DNA of 37,500 nt, taken from assembly GCA_012295275.1 (NCBI GenBank), contig CM022676.1, positions 10,558,586-10,596,085 on the forward strand, read 5' to 3'. A program made the position numbers and the translations under genes. Origin of the DNA: Chrysomallon squamiferum (Eukaryota > Mollusca > Gastropoda > Neomphalida > Peltospiridae). Each line of letters starts with the position of its first letter. Positions within the stretch are counted from its first letter, which is position 1. Positions 24,527 through 37,201 of the stretch are shown here, piece by piece. The notes under the pieces were generated by a model, which ran no database searches, was not told the origin of the DNA, and saw only the letters and a list, made by a program, of their open reading frames with translations.

Positions 24527-25661
24527 CAAAAATGAAAAATACAAGAAAATGAAACTGAATCTGTTAAATACATTTTCATTCTTCATATTTCGTTGTTTGT
24601 TTTGTATTTTAAATACTGGTCTTGGTCCGGGAAAAAAATGGCATTATAAGTGTATAAATTTATATCAAACTTTAAATACACTTTCTTTCTTTAATTTTAA
24701 GTGTTTATTTTATAGTTTATAAATCTATATATATTTGGTCCAGAAAACTGAATCGTATCAAGTCTGAAGCTTGCCAGATAAACATTCCGGCACATGTGTT
24801 AAATTTCAAAAACTGAAAATTGGGCTTCATCCAGAGATCTGTGTTCCCCCCCTGCCCCCAGACCCTAGCTTGCCAAGATGTACACTGTCAGGTACTACCT
24901 GTAATATGAATTCCAAACTGAAAACAGTAATGTTTTTCTTCATTTTTTTTTTTCATTTTTTTTAATTTTTTTTTTTTAACTTACCTACGGCGACATTTCG
25001 TGCTAACAGGTTTCTGATCTGCAACACGGGACTGTGGGTGTAGCTGTACTTCTCTTTGGTGTCCTTGCCGTCCCTGTCCTTCGTGTCCCCCCTCGCTGAC
25101 AGGTTGATCTGACCCAGGACAAGCTTGTCGTCCTGTTTCTGCAGCAACACGAGGATGTCCTCGAACAGAAGCACGTGGACGTCCATGAGGCGATTCGGTC
25201 GCAGCCTCCACATCAGGTGATCGTCATGGACTAACTTGTGCTGAAGTAAGTCTAGTTTCTGTAAAAAAATAAATAAAAATAATAATAAATAATAAATAAT
25301 AATAAATAATAATAAATAATAATAAAAAATAATAAATAATAATAAATAATAATAAATAATAATAAAATGAACAGGACTAATTTGTGCTGAAATAAGTCTA
25401 GTTTCTGTAAAAAAACAAAACAAACAAAATAAAATAAATGATATGATAATCAATATCAGTAATAATAATAATAATACTAATGATGATTATGCAGTAGTAG
25501 ACGTAATAATAACAGTAACAGAAATAATAATAATACTAGCAATAATATTATAAATAAATATAAAAATACTAATAATGATAATACTATTAAATAAATACTT
25601 AAACACATGCATAAATAGTAACAATAATAATAATAATAACAATAATAATAATAATAATAAC

Positions 25662-25720
<59 letters not shown>

Positions 25721-26272
25721 TAATAACAATAATAATAATAATAATAATAATAAATAATAATAATAATAAGAAAAAAAAGATACGCATACAGACACACACA
25801 CACACAAATCAAAAACAAACCGACAAATACGACAATTCTGCCAATCATTTCTTCATCATTTTACAACTCTCCCCCCTCCAAAAAAAACCCCACCCCACTG
25901 TCACACAAACACTTTACACACCTTAAGCTCCTCTACGGCAGGGTCGTTGGAGTTTTCTATGGAACGTTTGTCGAGGCGTTTCTGCATGTCTTTGAGTCGG
26001 TGGTAGTTTTCACATTCCTTCACAGCCTGGTTCACGTACGCCAGGATAGCTTTGCTCTTTTCTTGTGCTACTTTTAAGTGTTCATGCTTCTTCCGAGGAA
26101 GCTGTAATTAATTGTTTTGTTAAATAAGTTTAAAAAAAATATATATATATTTTAAATAAAGTGTTGCTTGTGGATCAGAAGTGTGTGTTAATAAACCATG
26201 GATAGCACATCTAATGTTCACACAGTTGTGTACAGACACACACACCGATACACATACATACATACATATACA

Positions 26273-26349
<77 letters not shown>

Positions 26350-28532
26350 AACACACACACATCAAAAAGTAACTGAAGGAAAATATGTTTTAAAAAAAAA
26401 TGCATTTTAGTTTTTTTTTTATTAATTAAAAATATTATACAGTATTTTATTCAAATGTAAAATATTAAAAAGCATTTAACTAAAATGTAAATACAGTTTA
26501 TCAGAATGTAATACACAGCAAACATTATCAAAATGTAAAATACATTTTAACAGTGAGTACTTCATTAAAATGAGTTTTGTTTTTAACTGTAAGTGTTTTA
26601 TTAAAACCTGTAGATTTAAAAATTTCACAACCCCAACACACACACACACACACACAGAGACACACAAAGACACACATACATAGGACTCATATTTTAAGAG
26701 CCAGTCTATAAGCAGGGTGTGTTGTATTAATACCTAACCTGACTATATTTTTAATATTTACTCTGAACACACTTACTTTGAGTGTATTTTAAGAGCTGGT
26801 CTATAAGAAGCGGGTATTGTATTAATACATAACCTGTCACTTACTTTGAGTGTATTTTAACAGCTGGTCTATAAGAAGTGTGTGTTGTATTAATACATAA
26901 CCTGTCACTTACTTTGAGTGTATTTTAACAGCTGGTCTATAAGAAGTGGGTATTTTGTGAGCCGCTGCATCTGTGTTGGAATCAGATTTTTGAGCTGGTC
27001 TATAAGAAGAGTGTGTTGTATTAATACATAACCTGTCCTCCTGTTTAAAGTGTATTTTAATAGCTGGTCTATAAGAATAGTAATAATAGTTAATAATAAT
27101 AGTCAATAATAATTTGAGTGTATTTTAATAATGGTCTATAAGAAAGGGTATTGTAATAATACATAACCTGTAACAGTTTGAGTGTATTTTAACAGCTGGT
27201 CTATGAGAAGTAATAATTTTGTGAGCAACAACATCTGTGTTAATCAAATCTTTGAGCTCAAATAAGAGTAGTAGTAATTCATAATAGCCTCCTGTTTAAA
27301 AAATAATAATAATAATAGTAATAATAATAATAGTAATAATCTTAATAATAATAAAAAAAAAAAAAAAAAAAAATAATAATGAAACTAATAGGAAACCAAA
27401 ATACCCATCTAATAGTAAAGTTTATCCTTGGTTCTAGTATTTAATCAATAAAAACATTAATAAAACAATGATAACAATAAACCAAACTTTTAGTAGTAAC
27501 ATCCATCATCATAATAAGAATTGATAAATATTGCTGTAATTTTTATTTAAACGTCCTGATTCAAAAAAAAAAAAAAAAACAAAAAAAAAAGAGAAATAAC
27601 AAGACCAGTGTCCCATTAAGGAACTGGGAAAGTCTTTATCCTTGGTTCTGTTTTTTATCACTAAAAAAGTTTGGTTTCGAAAAACTCACATCAACCTTGT
27701 CTGAACTTTTCCCTGCCTCTATAAAACATCCAACCAATTTTGAAATTTTTAAAATTGCTGTAATTTTTCTAAGTAAACTGAAACCAGTTTTTAAATAAAC
27801 AAATAACAACAACAACAACAAACTGAAACCAGTTTTAAATATTTAAATAAAATTCAGTCTAAGTCCCAACTGAAACCAATTTTTAAAATACTTTAAATGA
27901 AATTTGGTTTAAGTGAACTGAAATTAATTTTTTAAAATACTTTAAATGAAATTCCCCTGTCTAAGTGAAACTGAAATTAATTTTTAAAATATTTTAAATA
28001 AAATTCAGTCTAAGTGAACTGAAATTAATTTTTAAAATACTTTAAATAAAATTCAGTCTAAGTGAACTGAAATTAATTTTTAAAATATTTAAAATAAAAT
28101 TCAGTCTAAGTGAACTGAAATTAATTTTTAAAAATTTTAAATAAAATTCAGTCTAAGTAAACTGAAATTAATTTTTAAAATGTTTAAATGAAATTCAGTC
28201 TAAGTAAATTTTTTTTAAAATGTTTAAATAAAATTCAGTCTAAGTAAACTGAAATTAATACAAAAAAAAAAACATGTTTAAAAGAAATGCTGGCTATTGG
28301 CTTGTTACTGTGAATTATGAAATTACGATATTGCTAATAAAAAAATAAAAATAAAAATTGCAAAAAAAGAGAGAGAAAAGAAAGTAAATTAAAAATATGG
28401 CTAAAGTAAATAAACAAATAAAATAAATGAATTAATAAAATAAATGTAATAAAATAAAATAAATGTAAAAAAATAAAATAAAACACCAGAAATGAAATGA
28501 AACAAAACAAAACAAAACAAAACAAAATAAAA

Positions 28533-28563
<31 letters not shown>

Positions 28564-31546
28564 ATATTCGGACAGAATTATAATTAAATGAACAATGATA
28601 TATAAAAGACACACAATAAATAAACAAATAAATTATACACATATTAATAACAATAACAATAACAATAATAATAACAATTCACACTGAAACTTACTCGTCT
28701 TAATAAAATATCTCCAACTTGATCAACCACAGGATTTTCTTTTCTTCGCTTTTTCATTTCATTGTTCATACTGCCTGTAATAGTTAAACAAAACATCATT
28801 GTATTTCTCTCTGTCTTTTTCTTCTCCTCTCTCTAACTGTCTGTCTGTCTGTCCACATCTATGTATGAGTATGTTTGCATGAACATGTGGGTATCTATAA
28901 GGTTCTATATCTGTATGTGTGAGGACAGCTATTTACTATTTAAATTAAATTAAAAACATGCCTGTGTCTCTGTGTGTGTCTAAATCAGTGGACAGCTATA
29001 AAGTTAAATTAACCATCAATCTCATAAATATTAAATCGATTAAGATAATTAACAACGTTTTAATTAATCGTCGACACATATTCAGTCTCTAACTGAATTA
29101 TTAATAAAATTAACCGGTTAAAATGTGTTTTATAAGCTATGTATTAATCACAGCAAAAAAAAAAATCACTGTATTTTAACAATATAGAATACCAAAATGA
29201 TAAATTATAAATACTAGAATTTAATTATAATTCTTCTTACATTAAAAAAAGACATATCAGGCCATTGTTAGTAAGTGTAATATTGCTCAATTCAAAAAAT
29301 GATCGTCATCAAGTGATATATCATTCAGATAAAAAAAAACAAAAAACCAAAAAAAAACCAGGTATTGTTATTAAGTTACAACCAATGCAATTTTAAGGTT
29401 TTTTTTAATCTAGATATAAAAGGCGTGTGTTACTCACAGTGAAAGACAATCATTTGATCTAGATTGGGAAATAACGCCTTGGCCAGTTCAGACGTCACTC
29501 CACCTTCCGCAATCATCAGTCGATGAAACAAACGGTCAAGAATTTTTAAATTTCTCACATGGGCTCTTTCAGTGTAAAACAGTTCTGAGAAAAATAAAAA
29601 CACACATATATATATATTACCAATTATGGTCATTATAGTTATTTTATTATTATCATTATTATTGTTGATATTATTGTTGTTATTATTATTATTGCTATTG
29701 TGATTGTTTATTATTTTTGATATTGTTATTATTTATTATTAACAGTATTATTATTATTATTAAAATTATCATTGCTGTTATTGTTATTCTTGCTTTTATT
29801 ATAACTCACATTTATTACTGTTGTTATAATATTTTAGTTATCGTAATTATTATTACTATTATTTTTGCTGTTTTTGAAATTATTATTGCTACTTCTGTTA
29901 CAACATTTTTTCCATTATTGCTGTTATTGTTAGTTTATTTATTGGTATTGTTTTTAATATTATTATTAGAAGTAGTAATACTTTAACTTTTTGTTGTTAT
30001 TAAAATTAACATCATCATCATCATCATGTTGTTACTGCCACCTTTATCATCATTGTCATTATTATTATTTTCATCATCTTTATCATCATCATCTTTGTTA
30101 TTTTTATTATTATTGCGAGTGATGACATCATCATCATCATCATCAGAAATGACCTGACAAAAAAACTGTTATTACCATTAAGCACTTCCTGCCTCTTCTT
30201 CTCTTTTGGTTTCAGTTTTTTTATCACATCCTCACCCAGCACTGTTTTCAAGGGAGGCAACTCTGTGTCAACTTCGAAATCAGAGTCAGCAGTTATCTCG
30301 TTCATGGTTTCCTGAAGCGAGTTTGGACTCTCCAAGCTTCTAAGATGAAAAGAAAATCTACTGTAACAGTGGACTCAGCTGAGGGAATGTACACGAACCA
30401 TGAGTAACTGAATACATATTAAATAATTAAGTAAATAAATAAATAAATAAATAAATAAAATAAATAAGTTAGTAAATAAACAAAATAATAGATTTCAATC
30501 CAATTTTTTTCTTTGGAAATGTGCAGAAATTATCTAAATTTGAAAGCTAATCACCGATTGGACAGACTGGAAGTGGAAGAGCTTCCTGATTGGTTGAGAG
30601 CTTTGACAGTGTTGTCATCCATTTCAACATCACTGAAACGAGAAAGAGAAGAAAATCTCACAAATAAACTAAACTTGATCAGTATTATTTATTGTATTAC
30701 CATATAAACACATAGATATACTGATAAACAATATATATATATAAACAATATTTTATTTAGTTTTAATATTTTCTGTGAGTTTTCAGTGTAAGAATAGTCT
30801 TATCAGATTATTCAGTATTTGTAACAAGTCAAAGAACAAACAAACAAAACCACTGACCTCTTTGCTCTTCTTGTTGGACGGTCAGTTTTCTAAATAAAAA
30901 AAAGACAAATAAATAAATAAATAAATAAATAAAAAAATAATAATAACAACCACCACCACAACAATAAATATATATATATATGTCTTTTTTTCCCCATATC
31001 AAATCTAATTCAAATAAATTCTTGCTCTCATGAATATTTTCTTTTTTTTTTTTTTTTTTTTTCCCCCTTTTCTTTCACTTTATGAAAACTTGTTCAAATC
31101 TTGAAAAATATGAATTCTAAGTTAAATTTTGAACAAGTTTATTCTTTACTCAGGAAAATTATTCACTAACAAAAAATACCAAAAAGAAATTTTTGAATGA
31201 TTAAAAGATGATTTGTGCTTCAGTGTTCATCATTACTGTAACAAACGTACCTCTCCCCTGCCTTTCATACTCTCCGATCTTCCCAAATCTTTACTGAAAG
31301 AATGAAAAAAGACGAAGATGTATTACTGACAGGCAGCATAGTACAAAGCTAAAATAAAATACATAAACAATAAATAAATAAATATACATATGTGTATGCA
31401 GAATGATGAAAATATATTACTGTTAAACAAGACAGTATGAGGCTGAAATAAAATAAAATAAAATAAAATAAATATATGTGTATGCATGTGTCTATGTGAC
31501 AGTGTGTTATTTTATACATGTACATATATATATTTGTGTGTGTGTG

Positions 31547-31578
<32 letters not shown>

Positions 31579-31715
31579 CGTGTTTAAAAAAAGGTATTCA
31601 AAACAGAAATAAAAGGTATTTAATAAAAGGAAAAAAGATGAAAAAAAAAAAATGAAAGTAGTAGTAGAACTGCAGAAGTAATTTTAATAATATTAATACT
31701 AAAAATAAATAAATA

Positions 31716-31780
<65 letters not shown>

Positions 31781-33276
31781 ATAATAATAACAACAACAAC
31801 AACAACAATTTTTTTCTTTTTTTTTTAAATTTAAACACTGCCACCAACCTCAACTGGGGGAAGTCCATGCTTTTGTCAGCGGTCATCTTTTCGGGTGGAC
31901 CGTCCTTCTCGTAGCGGTCGATGATGCTCTTGACTGAGTGACCAGGAGGCAGGCCAGCTATTTTGGAAAGTATGACGTCTGCAGTGAGGTATGGAAGGAC
32001 ATATACAAACATGAAAGCCAACACCACATGCCAAGCGACACAACAAAGCAGGGGCCAGCAATAATCACAATTAGGGTGTAGAAGTGTGGGTGTGTCTGGG
32101 TGTGTGTGTGTGTGAGTGTGTGTGTGTTTTGTTTTAAGTAATTAAAAAATACAAAAAGAGTTAATTTTACAAATTTTTAATTAACGTTTAATTTGGATAA
32201 GATTTCGATACTATTCTGATTTATTAATATATGATTAATTCTTTTTTTTTTTACTCTTTATTAAAATTATGTGATGGTATAGTTTCTGGTATGTAACAAA
32301 AATTATTCAAATGTTCATGTTTAAATTGATGTTTTGCTTCTTATTATATTATTGCAAATTTTCAGATATTTTAAAATCTATTTTATTTATTAACAACATT
32401 AAAATATATTACTGCTGGCCCATCAAAATTATCACATGCATTAAATATTACAAATAATATACACAAAGGTGTTTCCTGGATATTACACTTACATATTTAC
32501 TCAGTTACTCATTCTTCACTACTTAAATGTTGCTCATTTATACGTATCAAATTCTGATACAAGAATTTTGATTAATAAATAAAAACAGGTAGAAGATATC
32601 CAGAAAACACAAAGATATATCAGGAAAACAGTTAACTTAAAATGTGAGACTTAAAGAAGAACTCTGTTAGAAAAGTGTTGTATGCAAATAAATATTACTT
32701 ATATGTGTGTGTGTGTGACCCATTGCACAGAATCATGTCTTAAGTCATGTTTTTAACTCAATAAGCTTTTGTTTTTGATGCATCATATATCTGTGTATCA
32801 TAATGCATTCTGTCTTATTCTCAGAAAATAAAGGCATCTAGTAAATAACTGTATTAATAAAAGTACTCTAAAAAAAAAAACCTTAGGATTAATATCTATT
32901 GATTTTATCACTGGATCAAAGAGATAAGGCTTGCATAAAGACATTTTTTAAACAAATTATCAAAATAAAAATATTTGGTTTTGTGACTCGATTCAGTGTG
33001 ATGGGTCACATATTCATTATGAATGACTCTCTAGGATCTTAATTGTTGTAAATAAAACTTTAAATTGAAACTTAATTAAAGTAATTTGAGATATGTAGGA
33101 TTTTACTTACTTACTTACTTACTAATTTGAGATATGTAGGAATTTTACTTACTTACTTACTTACTTACTTATTTATTTATTTATTTATTTATTTATTTCA
33201 TATTTTCTATTTACAAATGGAAACAAATGTTTTCTTATAGATTTCCAGAAGGCAAAATATTAATAATAATAATAAC

Positions 33277-33308
<32 letters not shown>

Positions 33309-36300
33309 CAACAACTACAAATAATAATAATAATAACAATAATAAATAATAAAAACAGTAACAACAAAAACAACAATAATAATAACAATAACAATGATTA
33401 AATAACAACACTAACAAAAACACTTTGATATTTCAGGGGAAAATAAGTACATAAATAATAATTGTAAAAATAATGAGTGCAGAAGAAGGGTTGAAAATAT
33501 GTTTTACAAAAAACGGCAACATAAGCTATAATTCTGCAGCTTGGGATTATAATACTTATAGATTATTAAAAAAAAATTTGTGTCAGTACAACATTAAATA
33601 CAGCCTGTTTGTGTAATATGTAAAACTAATATGTAAATACATATATAGATTACAGATTATAGATTATATTAGCAACTTGTTAATTACAATTCACTGATTA
33701 ATAAGATTAATATACAAAGATGGCTTATAATAAATAACATATAAATTCTCATGAATATTTAATAAATAAATTGCTAAACAATGAAATAACATAATAAAAA
33801 AATCATTTTATACTAAGTAAGGTTTTACAAGGAAAGAAAAAAATTATCTTTTATTTCAAATTATAAAAATTAAATTTTAAAATATTATTCTTTACCATTA
33901 TTTTATCCAAATACTTTACACTAGAAACACCATTATGTTATGGAAACACAGGAAAATATTTCTTAAACTTAACAAAATTTTATAAAATATACTTTACTTC
34001 TGTTTTATCAAAATCTTTTATGCATCAAATGAAGCATACAGAAATATATCTTTTACTTCAGAATTTAAAATAAATAACAGTAATATCATTCAGAAATACT
34101 ATTTTATCAAAATCGTTTAAGCAAGAAACAAAGTAAAGTTTGATAAACAATGAAAAATAAAGTGTTATGCTTGAAGTTTTCTACCACTATCACACAGACT
34201 GCAAACCAGATACAGAAAGAAAAAAAACGTGTATCTTATGCTTAAGGAATATTTAAAAGATCACTTGCTACTGCTCTATCAAAATCCTTTAAGTTGTCTT
34301 ATACTAGTCTAGATTTCAAAATGCAATTTTCAATATGAATTACTTTAATCGATAAAAATTAAATACACAAACTGTGTGTGTGTATGTATATATATATATA
34401 TTTAACACATACATACACACACACATATACATACACAAGCATATACAATAGCATAAATATAACAAGACCCAGTGTCATTCTAATTCTCTTTTAAATAAAA
34501 TATTTTTCTCTAAAATGATAAGCACCATAAGGGGACTTGATTTCACAATGGTAAACTCAGTAAAAGAAAGAACCAGTCAGAAAACAAAGCCTCTTTAAGA
34601 TGTCTCTAAAGAGGTGTGTTTTACAGAAAATGTTTCAACCTGTGATAAAGTCAAATGTTTTATTCAGTAACTTAAACACATCTAAACCGATGAGCTGAAT
34701 GACAACCGAATGTTTCAACCAACAACAGTTAGTATTCTAATGATGAATGAGTACTTTGGTTCATTAAACCAAATGTTTCAACCAATAACCAATGAATGTT
34801 TTAATCACTGACAACTGAATGTTTCAACCAACAACTGTTGTTATTTCTACTGATGTCTGAATTTTTCAATCTACAAAACTGAATGTTTCAACCAAAATGT
34901 TTCAAGTGAAGAGAAAGTTAATATTTGAAACAAAGATCACAAACATTTCAACAAATGAATCTTTTTAACAACCTACAACATGTTTTAACCAATAACACGT
35001 GAATCTTTCAACCAATGAAAGTTAATACACTAATGATGTCTGAACATTTCAACCTATAAAAACTGAATATTTTAACCAATAACTAGGAAATTCTTTTTAA
35101 TTAAAAAACAAATGTTTTAACCAATTAACACATGAATGTTTCAACCAATTTCAACATAATGTTTCAACTAACAACAGTCAATGAACATTTTAACCCACAT
35201 AACTGAATATTTCAACAATAACGGGAATTTTTTTTAAACAAAAAACAGAACAAATATTTCAACCACTGACAATTGAATTTTAATATTCTGATGACAACTG
35301 AATATTTTAACCCACAGAATTATATTTTCTTAACCAACAACAAGCGAATATTTCAACCCAGGAAACGGAATATTTCGACCAGTAACGACTGAACGTCGTT
35401 GAGAAAAAGGATGACACTGTTGCTATGGCGACACTTACCAAGATCGGACTGTTCGTCTGGACTTCTGAATGGCTGTGTCTGGATGGTGACCTCAGGTTTG
35501 ACCTCGCCAGCATCGATGATGGCTTCCTGCACTATAATAGATGAAAGCCCTGTCAGTACAGACAGGTTAATGTTTGTTAGTGAGTGAGTCAACAACAGCA
35601 TGCGCAACATGCAATGAAAAGTCAACAGCAACGATGTAACAAAGGTAGATTAAGTGTTATTAAATACAGAAGGGGGTGAGAAGGTAATGGGAAAATGGGG
35701 GTATAATAATAATAATTAATTAATTAATCAAATTAATTAATAAAATGTTAGGGAAAAATTGTGAATGAGAAAAAGCTATGAAGCTTCTGATATTTACAGT
35801 AAAGGCAGACAACTGAATTAATATTTTAAATTTATTATTGTTTTATTAGAAAGTTTAACAGTATATTTAAATAAAAATTAATAAACTGTAGCTGTAAAGA
35901 AAAGGTGAGAGGTAAATTAATATTTTTATGATTTTAATTAATTAATTAATTAATAATAATTATTATTATTTTAATCTAAAAAATAAAACATTACTGAAAG
36001 GATCCCCAAAAATTACAAAAATTAATTTAAATACTCTCAAAATGATAATTATTTAAATGTTAAAATTGCTGAAATCTGAAAATAACGTCTTTTAAAAATG
36101 GTGGTAAATGGTTGCACATCCAACAATAATTAAACACAAAAATATATGTTTTTAGCCTTTTTAAAGTTATTTATTTTAAAACATATCTGCATGTGTGATT
36201 TATAAATATACAGTTTTTACAGCCATTCCTGTAATTTCACACGGGACTCTGATCTATCTTTTTGATGAAGATTTGTTGTTATTTCTCAAACAAAACAATT

Positions 36301-36496
36301 AATAATGAAGAATATATTTTGCTTATTGTAAACAATAACAAGTTATAAAATAAAAGAACCATAATCATGCAAATGTCAGTTTAAATAAATAAATAAATAA
36401 TTAAATAAATAAATCTTTTAAACTAAATAAGATTACTAAATAAATAATGAGATTATCTGTTGAAATTAACAAAATAACAGAAAAGATTAAGTTTGA

Positions 36497-36527
<31 letters not shown>

Positions 36528-36705
36528 ATTAATAATAAAAATTAAAAACAAAATGAAGTTTATGTATAAAGTTTAACAGAAATAAAATCAAAAAAAAAAA
36601 TATAATTGTCTCTAAAGACTTAAAATTACTAATTAACTAAATGTTCTCTGAAACAAGAGACTTAGTTAAATACTAAAATAGTTAATGAAAGGTGCTTTTT
36701 GGTGG

Positions 36706-36748
<43 letters not shown>

Positions 36749-37142
36749 ATATATATATATGGCAGCAAGCATTCTTTTCATTCAGTATCAATAACACTCT
36801 AAATAACAATACTGTTATTAGGATTGGAAATTAGTGACAAAACAACGCAAAACACGTAACAACTGCAGTTACGTTATACGGAACAAACTGAAATTAGAAA
36901 TTCCATTATGAAAATCAATAGAATTCTTTCATGTTAAATAAAAAAATTATTATTAAGTTAAACTATTACTAAGTTAATTATGCTAAAATTAATTAAAAGG
37001 TAAAAAAAAAAAAAAAATAAAATAGTTATGTTTACAGATAAATATTTGGTATTCATTTGTTCATTTTTTTTAATATTTCCATTCTGTCCTGTTTTTGCTA
37101 TGATAACTACAAACTTAATCTATATACTTTAAATATCTCAGT

Positions 37143-37201
<59 letters not shown>

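Noticed and set aside
26909-27106. 65-codon reading frame with repeated SYRPA peptides
   Set aside because: It is the wrong frame through the DH-exon array. The +1 frame gives the conserved DH sequence instead.
26688-28262. Regularly spaced repeats suggesting a CRISPR array
   Set aside because: Units are contiguous tandem copies with no unique spacers, in animal intronic DNA, and they derive from an exon and AT-rich intron.
32086-35438. Missing RGS-like or PDZ exons in the long intron
   Set aside because: The phase joins 35439-35531 directly to 31849-31978, and no GC-rich open segment with splice sites was seen between. These domains should be further 5', outside the window.
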